From positions 1 to 64,000 of the forward strand of contig JAPLSH010000015.1 in assembly GCA_026398735.1 (NCBI GenBank): a stretch of DNA of 64,000 bases, in the 5' to 3' direction. Origin of the DNA: Pseudomonadota bacterium (GTDB lineage Bacteria > Pseudomonadota > Gammaproteobacteria > Steroidobacterales > Steroidobacteraceae). Position 1 is the stretch's first letter. Each line of letters opens with the position of its first letter. The notes below the pieces were generated by a model. The model saw only the letters and a program-made list of their open reading frames with translations, searched no databases and had not been told where the DNA came from. Below, in pieces: positions 48,915 through 56,519 of the stretch. A program made the translations under genes and the position numbers.

Positions 48915-50438
48915 ATGCCTCTTTATATCAACACCAACAGCTCGTCTCTGGGTGCCCAGCGCGCGCTGACCACTGCCAATAACACCTTGCAGACTTCGTT
49001 GCAGCGCCTGTCTTCGGGCCAGCGCATCAATACTGCCAAGGACGATGCGGCCGGCATGGGTATCACCAATCGCATGACCACGCAGATCACCGGTCTGAAC
49101 CAGGCTGCCCGCAACGCCGGCGACGGCATTTCGTTGGCACAGGTCACAGAAGGTGCGCTGGGTGAAGTCACCAAGAACTTGCAGCGCGTACGCGAGCTGG
49201 CTGTCCAGTCTGCCAACGCCACCAACTCTGCCGGCGATCGCGCGGTGCTGGATCAGGAAGTGCAGCTGCGCTTTGCAGAAATCGATCGTATCGCGACCCA
49301 GACCAACTTCAACGGCCAGAAAGTGCTCGACGGCACATTCGGCACCAGCACCTTCCAGGTCGGCGCCAACGCCGGCGAGACCATCTCGGTCAACCTGTCA
49401 CAGAGCGTCAAGTCCAGCGTGCTGGGCAAGGTGTCGGACAGCGTCGGTAACGTGGCGTACAACAGCGCACTCAACGTTGGCCAGCAGGGTGCGGCAGTAG
49501 ACGCCACCGCGATGGCCGCAGGCGATATGCGTATTGCCATTGGTACTGGCGCCGCCGTATCGATCACCGGCTCGGCGGCCTATGCTGGCGCCGCGACGGG
49601 CCAGGGCTCATCCAGCGCCTTCGCCAAGGCAGCGGCTATCAACGCCTCGGGCGTTGGTTCGCTGGCAGCGACGGCCGACACCACATCGGTCTATGCCTAT
49701 GCCGCTACGACGGGCGTCGGCTACACGCTGAGCATCAACGGTCAGGCCATAACCACTGCGGGCACTACTGCACTGTCGGGATCAGACTGGGCCACCATGG
49801 TCAACGGCTATACCGGCAGCACCGGTGTAACCGCAACTTTCGACTCGGTTAATAACCGCATGACCATGCAGGCTGTTGATGGTCGCGACATCGCGATATC
49901 CCAGACAGCCACGGTGGCCGGTGATGTTGGTAAAGGCCTCGGTCTAAAGGCAGGCACCAACAACAGCAGCAATACGGCTACGGCATTGACCACTGCTGTC
50001 AGCACGGCGGTTGCTTTGACCGATCGCGGTTCGATTCGTTTGACGTCATCCAGTGCAGTGACGGTCAGCGGCACGACGCCGCTTCGCATCGGCTACGCCG
50101 CCGCGACGCAGGCGCTGGGCACCAGCACGCTATCGTCAAGCTCGGTGACCACGCTGGCCAATGCCAACTCGATGATCACCAACGTCGATGCGGCGCTGGA
50201 TCAAGTGTCGAGCTTGCGTGGTCAGATGGGTGCGGTGCAAAGCCGTATCGAGGCCACGATCTCGTCGATCCTGGTGAACTCGGAGAATCTGCAGGCTTCA
50301 CGCAGCCGCATCCTGGACACCGACTACGCGGCCGAGACGGCCAACCTGACCAAGGCGCAGGTGATGCAGCAGGCATCCACTGCGATCCTGAGCCAGGCTA
50401 ACGCGGCTCCGCAGTCGGTACTGTCACTGCTGCGTTAA
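48915..50438 (+). CDS. fliC: Flagellin 3
   Basis: 507 residues from an ATG with CAGGAG nine bases upstream. N-terminus LYINTNSSSLGAQRALTTAN; C-terminus ends SVLSLLR. It shares most of its D0/D1 sequence with flagellin 2, while parts of its centre (GDVGKGLG, NNSSNTATALT) are closer to flagellin 1, suggesting exchange between copies. Predicted independent transcription from a sigma-28 promoter, with a strong terminator after it. Confidence 0.96.
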   Translation: MPLYINTNSSSLGAQRALTTANNTLQTSLQRLSSGQRINTAKDDAAGMGITNRMTTQITGLNQAARNAGDGISLAQVTEGALGEVTKNLQRVRELAVQSANATNSAGDRAVLDQEVQLRFAEIDRIATQTNFNGQKVLDGTFGTSTFQVGANAGETISVNLSQSVKSSVLGKVSDSVGNVAYNSALNVGQQGAAVDATAMAAGDMRIAIGTGAAVSITGSAAYAGAATGQGSSSAFAKAAAINASGVGSLAATADTTSVYAYAATTGVGYTLSINGQAITTAGTTALSGSDWATMVNGYTGSTGVTATFDSVNNRMTMQAVDGRDIAISQTATVAGDVGKGLGLKAGTNNSSNTATALTTAVSTAVALTDRGSIRLTSSSAVTVSGTTPLRIGYAAATQALGTSTLSSSSVTTLANANSMITNVDAALDQVSSLRGQMGAVQSRIEATISSILVNSENLQASRSRILDTDYAAETANLTKAQVMQQASTAILSQANAAPQSVLSLLR

Positions 50439-50465
50439 GTTAGATCGATCAGTTATGGTGAGGAC

Positions 50466-50501
50466 GGGTGGGGCTGTGTTAGCGGCCCCACCCATTTTTT
50501 T
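50466..50501 (+). terminator. Intrinsic terminator after fliC3
   Basis: GGGTGGGGC and GCCCCACCC, 9-bp perfect stem with a 10-base loop, then A and seven T. Confidence 0.93.
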
Positions 50502-50517
50502 GCCTGCTGGTCGTAAA

Positions 50518-50533
50518 TGTGATGCAGATCACA
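50518..50533. promoter_or_regulatory. Flagellar palindrome at flaG
   Basis: TGTGATGCAGATCACA, exact TGTGA-N6-TCACA, ending nine bases before the sigma-28 -35 box. Confidence 0.75.
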
Positions 50534-50542
50534 AACAGTGGC

Positions 50543-50569
50543 TAAAGCTTGCCCGCTTCTTGCCGTTAC
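50543..50569 (+). promoter_or_regulatory. Sigma-28 promoter of flaG-fliD
   Basis: TAAAGCTT, 11 bases, GCCGTTAC; 60 bases before the flaG start. Near consensus. Confidence 0.85.
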
Positions 50570-50629
50570 CGGTAGTGAGCCGTTCCGGGATGTTTTCTGG
50601 GACTGCCTCTAGAGTTGTGGGCGGGCCTT

Positions 50630-50968
50630 ATGGATATTCAGTTGTTGTCATCTTCACCAGCACTAGCGGTAACTGGCACCGGTGTGCCCGGTGTCGCCCC
50701 GCAAGGTGCAGAGACCACTGAGTTGAAGATTCCGGCATCTTCGCAGGAAGAGCCAGTAGCCGATGTTGCAGATTCGCTCAATTCGGCTGCACGCCTCAAC
50801 TCAACAGCGTTGGAATTCAGCGTAGACGAGGCAACTCAAAGCCAAGTAGTGATAGTGCGTGATGTCGAATCCGGAGAGGTCATCATGCAATATCCGTCCG
50901 AAGACGCATTGCGGATGATCCGCAATCTGGAGGCCGGGGTCGGCGGGCTGGTTGATAAGCTGATTTGA
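50630..50968 (+). CDS. flaG: FlaG family protein
   Basis: 112 residues from the ATG at 50630 (a GTG lies at 50615). Variable Ser/Thr/Ala N-terminal half, then the FlaG domain: ALEFSVDEATQSQVVIVRDV and SGEVIMQYPSEDALRMIRN. FlaG proteins affect filament length in Pseudomonas, Vibrio and Campylobacter by an unclear mechanism. Located between flagellins and fliD as in those genomes. Confidence 0.9.
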   Translation: MDIQLLSSSPALAVTGTGVPGVAPQGAETTELKIPASSQEEPVADVADSLNSAARLNSTALEFSVDEATQSQVVIVRDVESGEVIMQYPSEDALRMIRNLEAGVGGLVDKLI

Positions 50969-50983
50969 TGACACTGGCTATTT

Positions 50984-50999
50984 CGTGAGCTCTATCACG
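50984..50999. repeat. Palindrome upstream of fliD, different core
   Basis: CGTGA-GCTCTA-TCACG: perfect 5-bp arms with the same 6-base spacing as the flagellar palindromes, but lacking the GCAG core. No good sigma-28 or sigma-54 promoter follows before fliD at 51032. Confidence 0.35.
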
Positions 51000-51031
51000 C
51001 TGGCGCTAGACAGCTTTGGGATACTGCAGGC

Positions 51032-52429
51032 ATGGCTTCAACTCTTACAACAGGTGGGCTCGGCTCCGGCCTGGATGTCGCCGGCATGGTCGCCAAGCTG
51101 GTGGCGGCCGAGCGTGCGCCCGCTGATGCGCGCATCACTAAACTTGACAAGGCCAATACCAGTGACCTGACCGCGGTAAGCACCTTGCGCGGCGCCATGG
51201 CTACGTTTCAGGACAAGGCGACAGCACTCAAAGATTCGACGGCATTGGTGTTGCGAACGGCAACCAGTGCAAATACTGCGTTGTTTACGGCCACGGCAGA
51301 CAGTACTGCCAGTACGGGCTCGTATGATATTGAGGTTAAGAACCTGGCAGCCGCTGGAAAGTTCACGACCGTTTCTTTGGGCGCTACGACAGCCTCGGCC
51401 GTACAGACTGGCACGCTCGCAGTCACTCAAGGGTCTACCACTTTCAATGTCGTCATCAACTCCAGCAACAACACCTTGAGTGGCTTGCGGGATGCGATAA
51501 ATTCCTCTGCTTCAACAACCGGTGTCACTGCAAGTCTGTTGACTCTGGCCGATGGCGTACATCTGCAGCTCAATGGTGGGGCTACCGGCTCAGCCAATGC
51601 CCTGTCGATTGCGGCAAGCAATCCATCTGCTGCCGGCGATGTCAGCCTTGCTGCCTTGTTTAATTCTGCCCAGACGGTAGTGGCAGCCAACGCAAACATT
51701 ACGATTAATGGGCTTGCCGCAACGAGCGCCACAAACACATTCTCTGGGGCGATACAGGGGGTCACGGTGAACGTGGCGGGTGTGTCGACCGTCGGCAGCA
51801 CTACCGGTCTTGCTGTGGCTAACAACGATTCGGCGATAGCAGCAAAAGTCTCTGACTTTGTGAATGCCTATAACAATCTAATCACCACCATGGCTGGTCT
51901 GGGCGGATACAACGCCACCACCAAAACAGCGGGTGCGATGCTGGGCGACAGCATGATGCAGTCTATCCAGACGCAGGTCAGGCGCACTGCGACGATGGTC
52001 GTGTCTGGCGGTTCGTCTATTTACAACACCTTATCGGCCATTGGCGTTGTGCGTGACGATACAAACAAAGCGGACGTGACGGGCAAGCTCAAGGTAGATG
52101 CCACCAAGTTACAGGCAGCCCTGACTGCGGATTCACAGTCAGTATCCAAGGTGCTTGCGGGCTCTGGCGGAATAGCGACAGCGTTTGCTACTGCCTTGGA
52201 CAAACACACCGAGACAAAAACCGGCGTTGCGGATTTGGCGACGCGAGAGGCCGTCATCGCCGCGAGAACCAAAGACATTGCCAAGCAGAAAACTGCCCTT
52301 GAAGCGCGGATAGCAGACTATAAAGCGCGCCAGACAAAGATCTTTAATTCGTTGGATGGCATGTTGTCGAAGATGCAGACCACCTCGAGCCAACTGTCGC
52401 AGTCGCTTTCAAAGTCGACTTCCATCTAA
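51032..52429 (+). CDS. fliD: Filament cap FliD
   Basis: HAP2, the cap that folds flagellin at the filament tip. 465 residues, with the N-terminal TTGGLGSGLDVAGMVAKLVA and AERAPADARITKLDK, a Ser/Thr/Ala-rich middle, a flagellin hook IN-like segment (ANITINGLAATSATNTFSG) and a coiled C-terminus (LSKMQTTSSQLSQSLSK). Probably read from the flaG promoter. Precedes fliS, its neighbour in most genomes. Confidence 0.94.
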   Translation: MASTLTTGGLGSGLDVAGMVAKLVAAERAPADARITKLDKANTSDLTAVSTLRGAMATFQDKATALKDSTALVLRTATSANTALFTATADSTASTGSYDIEVKNLAAAGKFTTVSLGATTASAVQTGTLAVTQGSTTFNVVINSSNNTLSGLRDAINSSASTTGVTASLLTLADGVHLQLNGGATGSANALSIAASNPSAAGDVSLAALFNSAQTVVAANANITINGLAATSATNTFSGAIQGVTVNVAGVSTVGSTTGLAVANNDSAIAAKVSDFVNAYNNLITTMAGLGGYNATTKTAGAMLGDSMMQSIQTQVRRTATMVVSGGSSIYNTLSAIGVVRDDTNKADVTGKLKVDATKLQAALTADSQSVSKVLAGSGGIATAFATALDKHTETKTGVADLATREAVIAARTKDIAKQKTALEARIADYKARQTKIFNSLDGMLSKMQTTSSQLSQSLSKSTSI

Positions 52430-52455
52430 GACGCTTTCTGTTGCCTGACTTTCAC

Positions 52456-52482
52456 TAAAGTCCGCTCCGCTGCTGCCGTTAA
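52456..52482 (+). promoter_or_regulatory. Sigma-28 promoter of fliS
   Basis: TAAAGTCC, 11 bases, GCCGTTAA; 26 bases before the fliS ATG. Unlike the flagellin and flaG promoters, no palindrome precedes it. Confidence 0.8.
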
Positions 52483-52508
52483 CTACGCTGCAGCACAGGG
52501 AGTTTCAA

Positions 52509-52925
52509 ATGTTCGCAAGTTCGCCGTCCTCTAGCCTTAACGCCTACCGCCAGAATGCTGCTCACGGTGGTGTCGCCGCCGCCGATCCGCATCAGCTGGT
52601 AACCATGCTGTACGACGGTGCCATCGAACGGATCCAGCGTGCCCGCGGCGCCATGGCTGCAGGAGAGCGCCGGAGCGCCGCAGAGCTTATTTCCCGTTCC
52701 GTCGACATTGTCGAAGAGTTGCGGTGTGCTTTGCGGCCCCAAGAGGATGGTTCTATCGCCAACAACCTGGGCGATCTCTATGAGTACTGCGGCCGTCGTC
52801 TGCTGCTGGCCTCGCTGGGGCAAAAGGTAGAGCCGCTTGAAGAGGTAGCCGGTTTGCTGCGGCAACTGCGCAGTGCTTGGGTCAGCATTCAGCCCGTTGC
52901 TAAACAGCTGCGTACTGGCTCATGA
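52509..52925 (+). CDS. fliS: Flagellin export chaperone FliS
   Basis: 138 residues, four-helix chaperone that binds the flagellin C-terminus. It shows NAYRQNA near the start, the conserved AADPHQLVTMLYDGAIERIQ and, later, IANNLGDLYEYCGRRLLLAS. Overlaps the fliT-like gene by ATGA. Confidence 0.94.
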   Translation: MFASSPSSSLNAYRQNAAHGGVAAADPHQLVTMLYDGAIERIQRARGAMAAGERRSAAELISRSVDIVEELRCALRPQEDGSIANNLGDLYEYCGRRLLLASLGQKVEPLEEVAGLLRQLRSAWVSIQPVAKQLRTGS

Positions 52926-53182
52926 GTGCGGCGCTGCAATTGCAGCGCACCGCCTCGCAAAAACTCCTGACGCAGGGCGTTGTCGCCCTCACCGAGCAGA
53001 TGGCAAGATGCCTGCTCGATCGGGATCAGCGAGAGGTGCGGCGCATGATGGCCGACCGTCACCGCATGTTGCGGGATCTTGGTTTTAGCGTTCGGGATGA
53101 CGACGCGCTGGGGTGTCTGGCGGCAATGACCGCTGCAGTCAACGAGTCCGACATGGCGCTTGAGGCGCTGCTGCGGCCCTGA
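52922..53182 (+). CDS. FliT-like small flagellar protein
   Basis: 86 residues, helical (VALTEQMARCLLDRDQREVR; MTAAVNESDMALEALLRP). Position directly after fliS and the overlapping start are those of fliT, the FliD export chaperone, but sequence similarity is too weak to prove it. It is followed by the PilZ-type gene 20 bases later. Confidence 0.65.
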   Translation: MSAALQLQRTASQKLLTQGVVALTEQMARCLLDRDQREVRRMMADRHRMLRDLGFSVRDDDALGCLAAMTAAVNESDMALEALLRP

Positions 53183-53201
53183 GGGTCGCCTGGAGAACGC
53201 T

Positions 53202-53777
53202 GTGAGCAGGTTTGAGGGCGTTGATACTGTCGTGCTGTTTGACGAAATGGCCTATGAAGATGTGCTCTCAGTTCGCTGGAGTCCGCTTTCCTCGGTCCTC
53301 TCCGTTGCCGAGTGCGCCCACTTTGCCCAGCGCAACCTGAAGGTGCTGCAAGTGTGCTCTGCCGCAGAGAGTCAGATCGCAGTCGATGCCTTTGATGAAA
53401 AAAACCCTTACGCCAGCGATCTGCATCGGGTTGAGGTCAAGCTCAACATGGCGTTGGAGGTACTGGGCCAGTTGATGGCTGCTCAAGACCCTAGACCCGC
53501 CGCTCAAGCAGTGCGTTTTAATGCTCTGGGTGGGGTGTGGCATAACCCGCAAGGGGTGCCTGCGACCGGAACTCAGGGTTTGCTGCAGATCTACCTGCAA
53601 GAGTGTTTGGCTCAGCCGCTAACATTCATAGGCACGGTACTAGGCGCCACGGAAGACGGGCGGGTGCGTGCACAGTTCACACCGCCTGGCGAGCCGGTGG
53701 CAGAACTTATCGGGAAATTGGCGTTCCGCCGTCATAGGCGTCAAGTTGCCGGCATGCGGCAGCATCACAGGGACTGA
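53202..53777 (+). CDS. Flagellar-locus PilZ-like protein, atypical
   Basis: 191 residues from a GTG at 53202 with GGAGAA about six bases upstream. The N-terminal half (VVLFDEMAYEDVLSVRW) is a conserved extension of unknown role; the C-terminal half looks like a PilZ beta-barrel (QLLQIYLQECLAQPL-type strand, RVRAQFTPPGEPVAELI) with Arg-rich FRRHRRQ at the end. The canonical c-di-GMP motifs RxxxR and (D/N)xSxxG are not in their usual order, so binding is doubtful. In Xanthomonas a similar gene sits between fliS/fliT and the rpoN-fleQ genes. Here fleQ follows directly, without rpoN. Confidence 0.7.
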   Translation: MSRFEGVDTVVLFDEMAYEDVLSVRWSPLSSVLSVAECAHFAQRNLKVLQVCSAAESQIAVDAFDEKNPYASDLHRVEVKLNMALEVLGQLMAAQDPRPAAQAVRFNALGGVWHNPQGVPATGTQGLLQIYLQECLAQPLTFIGTVLGATEDGRVRAQFTPPGEPVAELIGKLAFRRHRRQVAGMRQHHRD

Positions 53778-53887
53778 TTCGCGAACCACGTCACAGGTGG
53801 CTGCTGCTGAGTTCGGCAATGCGTCACTTTCTCGACGCTCCCATAACCTGACAATCACTGCTCTTCAAAGAGGTGGTGTCAGGACTC

Positions 53888-55022
53888 ATGGCAACGATTG
53901 AAAGCGAAGTGTTTAGCGGTCCGGTTTTGCGTGCGCCTGTCGTGGCCAGCATGCCCACGGGCAGGTCTCGCGCCATTCGTGATGTCTTGACCCTTATTGA
54001 CCAAGTCGCGGCTCACGAGTCCAGTGTATTGGTGCTGGGAGAATCTGGCACGGGCAAAGAAGTGGTTGCTCGTGCGATCCATGAGGCAAGCCCGCGTCGT
54101 AGCCGGCCGTTCATTGCCGTCAATTGCGGCGCAATTCCTGCTGACCTACTCGAGTCTGAGCTCTTTGGCCATGAAAAAGGCGCCTTTACAGGTGCCGTGG
54201 CCACGCGTAAGGGCCGCTTTGAGCTGGCTGAGGGTGGCACGCTGTTTCTAGACGAAATTGGCGACATGAGCCTACCCATGCAGGTGAAGCTGCTTCGCGT
54301 GCTGCAGGAGCGGGTATTTGAACGCGTGGGCAGCGCACTGCAGTTTCGCTGCAATGTGCGCATCATTGCCGCCACTCACCGCAATCTAGAAGAGGCGATC
54401 ACCCGTGGCGGTTTTCGCGAAGATCTTTTCTATCGCCTCAATGTCTTTCCTATCGATATGCCTCCTTTGCGTGGCCGATTGGAAGACTTGCCTGTTTTAG
54501 TCAATGATTTCGCAATCTATAACGACGCTGCAGTGTTTGGCTGACTATCCCTGGCCTGGCAATGTGCGCGAGTTGGCTAATCTGATCGAGCGGCTGTCCA
54601 TTCTGTGTGGCTCGCGTCCAGTGACAATCGGTGACTTGCCGCCGCGTTACCGACCCAAAGACTGGGTGCCGCCGTTGTTTCAGGAGCTTGCGCTTGAGTC
54701 ATTGCAGGAACCAACGCGGTTTAACGACAGCTACGACTACGACAGCGTCGGGCTCAACGAGCGCGAAGCGCTGTTGATTCTCGAGCAGGACCTGCGTTTG
54801 CCGGTTGCTGACCTTGCAACGCTGCCCGAAATGGGCCTCGACTTGCGTATCCACATTGCTGCTATTGAAGAACAGCTCATTCGACAATCGCTGGATCGTA
54901 CGGCAGGGGTGGTTGCACAAGCTGCACGGCTTTTAGGCTTGCGCCGGACGACACTGGTTGAAAAGTTACGCAAATACGGCATCAGCGGCATCAGCGGCAT
55001 AGACGAGGTGACGGAGGATTGA
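53888..55022 (+). pseudogene. fleQ: FleQ master regulator remnant: no N-terminal domain, frameshift
   Basis: Sigma-54 activator of flagellar genes, damaged. From the ATG at 53888 one frame gives Walker A ([14 protein letters not shown]), the sigma-54 contact GAFTGA, Walker B ([12 protein letters not shown]) and the Arg-finger segment [18 protein letters not shown], then stops at 54544. Another frame (about 54520-55022) gives YPWPGNVRELANLIERLSI and the FleQ helix-turn-helix QAARLLGLRRTTLVEKLRKY. Between VLVND and the second part, roughly 13 conserved residues are missing, consistent with a 38 or 41 base deletion. The N-terminal REC-like domain of about 120 residues is also absent, with no room upstream. 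Without recoding, the product has no DNA-binding domain. Confidence 0.85.
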
Positions 55023-55040
55023 CGCATTTTTGCCGCATCT

Positions 55041-55056
55041 TGTGAACTGCATCACA
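55041..55056. promoter_or_regulatory. Flagellar palindrome at flrC
   Basis: TGTGAACTGCATCACA, reverse orientation of the six-site motif. It starts 34 bases before the -24 element, closer than at flgB and fliL. Confidence 0.7.
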
Positions 55057-55074
55057 GGAACGGCAAGGCATGTC

Positions 55075-55090
55075 CGGCACGCATCTTGCT
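55075..55090 (+). promoter_or_regulatory. Sigma-54 promoter of flrC-fliE operon
   Basis: CGGCAC-GCATC-TTGCT, one base off consensus at the first -24 position; 28 bases before the gene start. Confidence 0.75.
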
Positions 55091-55117
55091 CTGTACTTGC
55101 CACGATAGATTTGTAAC

Positions 55118-56128
55118 GTGGATGAACCCATGACTGATGCATTGAATGTGATTGCCTTCGACCGCGAGCCGGTGGTCGTTGCAGACAATTCCCGCGCACT
55201 CTATGAAGTTGCCCGCCGTGTTGCGGCCACTGATTGCACGGTGATGATTTCTGGTGAGTCGGGGACAGGCAAGGAAGTCCTTGCCCGGTATATCCACAAC
55301 CAGTCCAAGCGAGCCACAGGCGATTTTGTCGCCATTAACTGTGCCGCTATTCCAGAGAACATGCTTGAAGCACTGCTGTTCGGTTACGAGCGCGGGGCCT
55401 TTACCGGGGCTGCCAATGCCCATCCCGGCAAGTTTGAGCAGGCACAGGGTGGCACGTTGCTACTCGATGAAATCACCGAGATGCCCTTGTCGTTGCAAGC
55501 CAAGCTGCTTCGCGTATTGCAGGAGCGCGAAGTAGAGCGCATCGGCGGTCGGGGCCCTATCGCGTTGGATGTGCGTGTCATCGCCACCACCAATCGCAAC
55601 TTGCGCACCGAAGTGCTGGGTGGTCGATTCCGCGAAGATCTGTTTTATCGCCTTTGCGTGTTCCCGTTGGCGATACCGCCATTGCGCGAGCGTCGTGATG
55701 ACGTGCTGCCGTTGGCAATGCAGTTGCTGGCATCGCGCTGCCCACCCGGAAAGGCAGTGCCGGCGCTCAGTGCCGATGCGGCGCACTTGTTGCTGCTGTA
55801 TCCCTGGCCGGGTAATGCCCGGGAGCTGGACAACTTGCTGCAGCGTGCGTTGATTCTTGCTACCGGCGCTGTGCTGGGTCCGGAACATATACGCTTTGAG
55901 TCGGTGCTTGGGAGTGCGACAGGCGCGCCGCCCGGCGACGATCCAATGGGAGCGGGTGCCGCATTGAAAGGGTCGCTGCGACATACGGAGCGGGACTTGA
56001 TTCTGGATGCGCTAGGTAGTGGTGCGACGCGCAACGAGGCTGCAGAGCGGTTGGGCATCAGTCCGCGGACGCTGCGCTACAAATTAGCTCGTTTGCGTGC
56101 CGACGGCGTTGCAGTTCCTGTCGCCTGA
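55118..56128 (+). CDS. Sigma-54 activator, FlrC/FleR-like without receiver domain
   Basis: 336 residues from a GTG at 55118 (an ATG lies at 55130). Intact AAA+ core: [50 protein letters not shown] and [18 protein letters not shown]. The C-terminal helix-turn-helix [18 protein letters not shown] is of the FlrC/FleR type. The N-terminus is only about 20 residues where FlrC and FleR carry a phosphorylatable receiver, and no FlrB/FleS kinase gene adjoins it. It may be constitutively active or controlled by another protein. It heads the fliE-fliK series and is probably the only working flagellar activator in the window. Confidence 0.85.
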   Translation: MDEPMTDALNVIAFDREPVVVADNSRALYEVARRVAATDCTVMISGESGTGKEVLARYIHNQSKRATGDFVAINCAAIPENMLEALLFGYERGAFTGAANAHPGKFEQAQGGTLLLDEITEMPLSLQAKLLRVLQEREVERIGGRGPIALDVRVIATTNRNLRTEVLGGRFREDLFYRLCVFPLAIPPLRERRDDVLPLAMQLLASRCPPGKAVPALSADAAHLLLLYPWPGNARELDNLLQRALILATGAVLGPEHIRFESVLGSATGAPPGDDPMGAGAALKGSLRHTERDLILDALGSGATRNEAAERLGISPRTLRYKLARLRADGVAVPVA

Positions 56129-56148
56129 TCAGACCCAGGAGCACAGCC

Positions 56149-56502
56149 ATGAGCAATATGCAGATCAATAGTGTCCTTGCGCAGATTCGCTCTTTGCAAC
56201 AGCAGACGCGTATTGGAGCGCCCAGCATTCGTCCTGCAGACCAATTGTCTGCACCGGATGCTGCACAGGCACCGGCCGCTAGCAGCTTTGCCAATGTCCT
56301 TAAGGCGGGCTTGGATAAAGTCAACGAGACGCAAGCCAGTGCATCGAGCATGACGACGGCATTTGAGCGCGGTGACCCGGGTACCGATCTTGCACAGGTA
56401 ATGCTCGAATCTCAAAAAGCCAGTGTGTCTTTCCGCGCAGCAGTTGAAGTGCGCAATCGCCTGGTCAGTGCGTACCAGGACATCATGAATATGCAGATCT
56501 GA
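56149..56502 (+). CDS. fliE: MS-ring/rod junction protein FliE
   Basis: 117 residues linking the FliF ring to the rod. The C-terminal part is typical: FANVLKAGLDKVNETQ, and VMLESQKASVSFRAAVEVRN followed by LVSAYQDIMNMQI. RBS AGGAG nine bases before the ATG. 20 bases after flrC and 17 before fliF, so cotranscribed. Confidence 0.95.
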   Translation: MSNMQINSVLAQIRSLQQQTRIGAPSIRPADQLSAPDAAQAPAASSFANVLKAGLDKVNETQASASSMTTAFERGDPGTDLAQVMLESQKASVSFRAAVEVRNRLVSAYQDIMNMQI

Positions 56503-56519
56503 CGGCATGAGGCCACACG

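Noticed and set aside
50984-50999. Seventh flagellar palindrome before fliD
   Set aside because: The arms and spacing fit (CGTGA-N6-TCACG), but the CAG core of the other six is absent and no promoter follows at the expected distance. Listed as a repeat only.
54500-54545. Programmed ribosomal frameshift in fleQ
   Set aside because: The frames differ by the right register for a shift, but no slippery heptamer is evident and about 13 conserved residues would still be missing, so a deletion explains it better.
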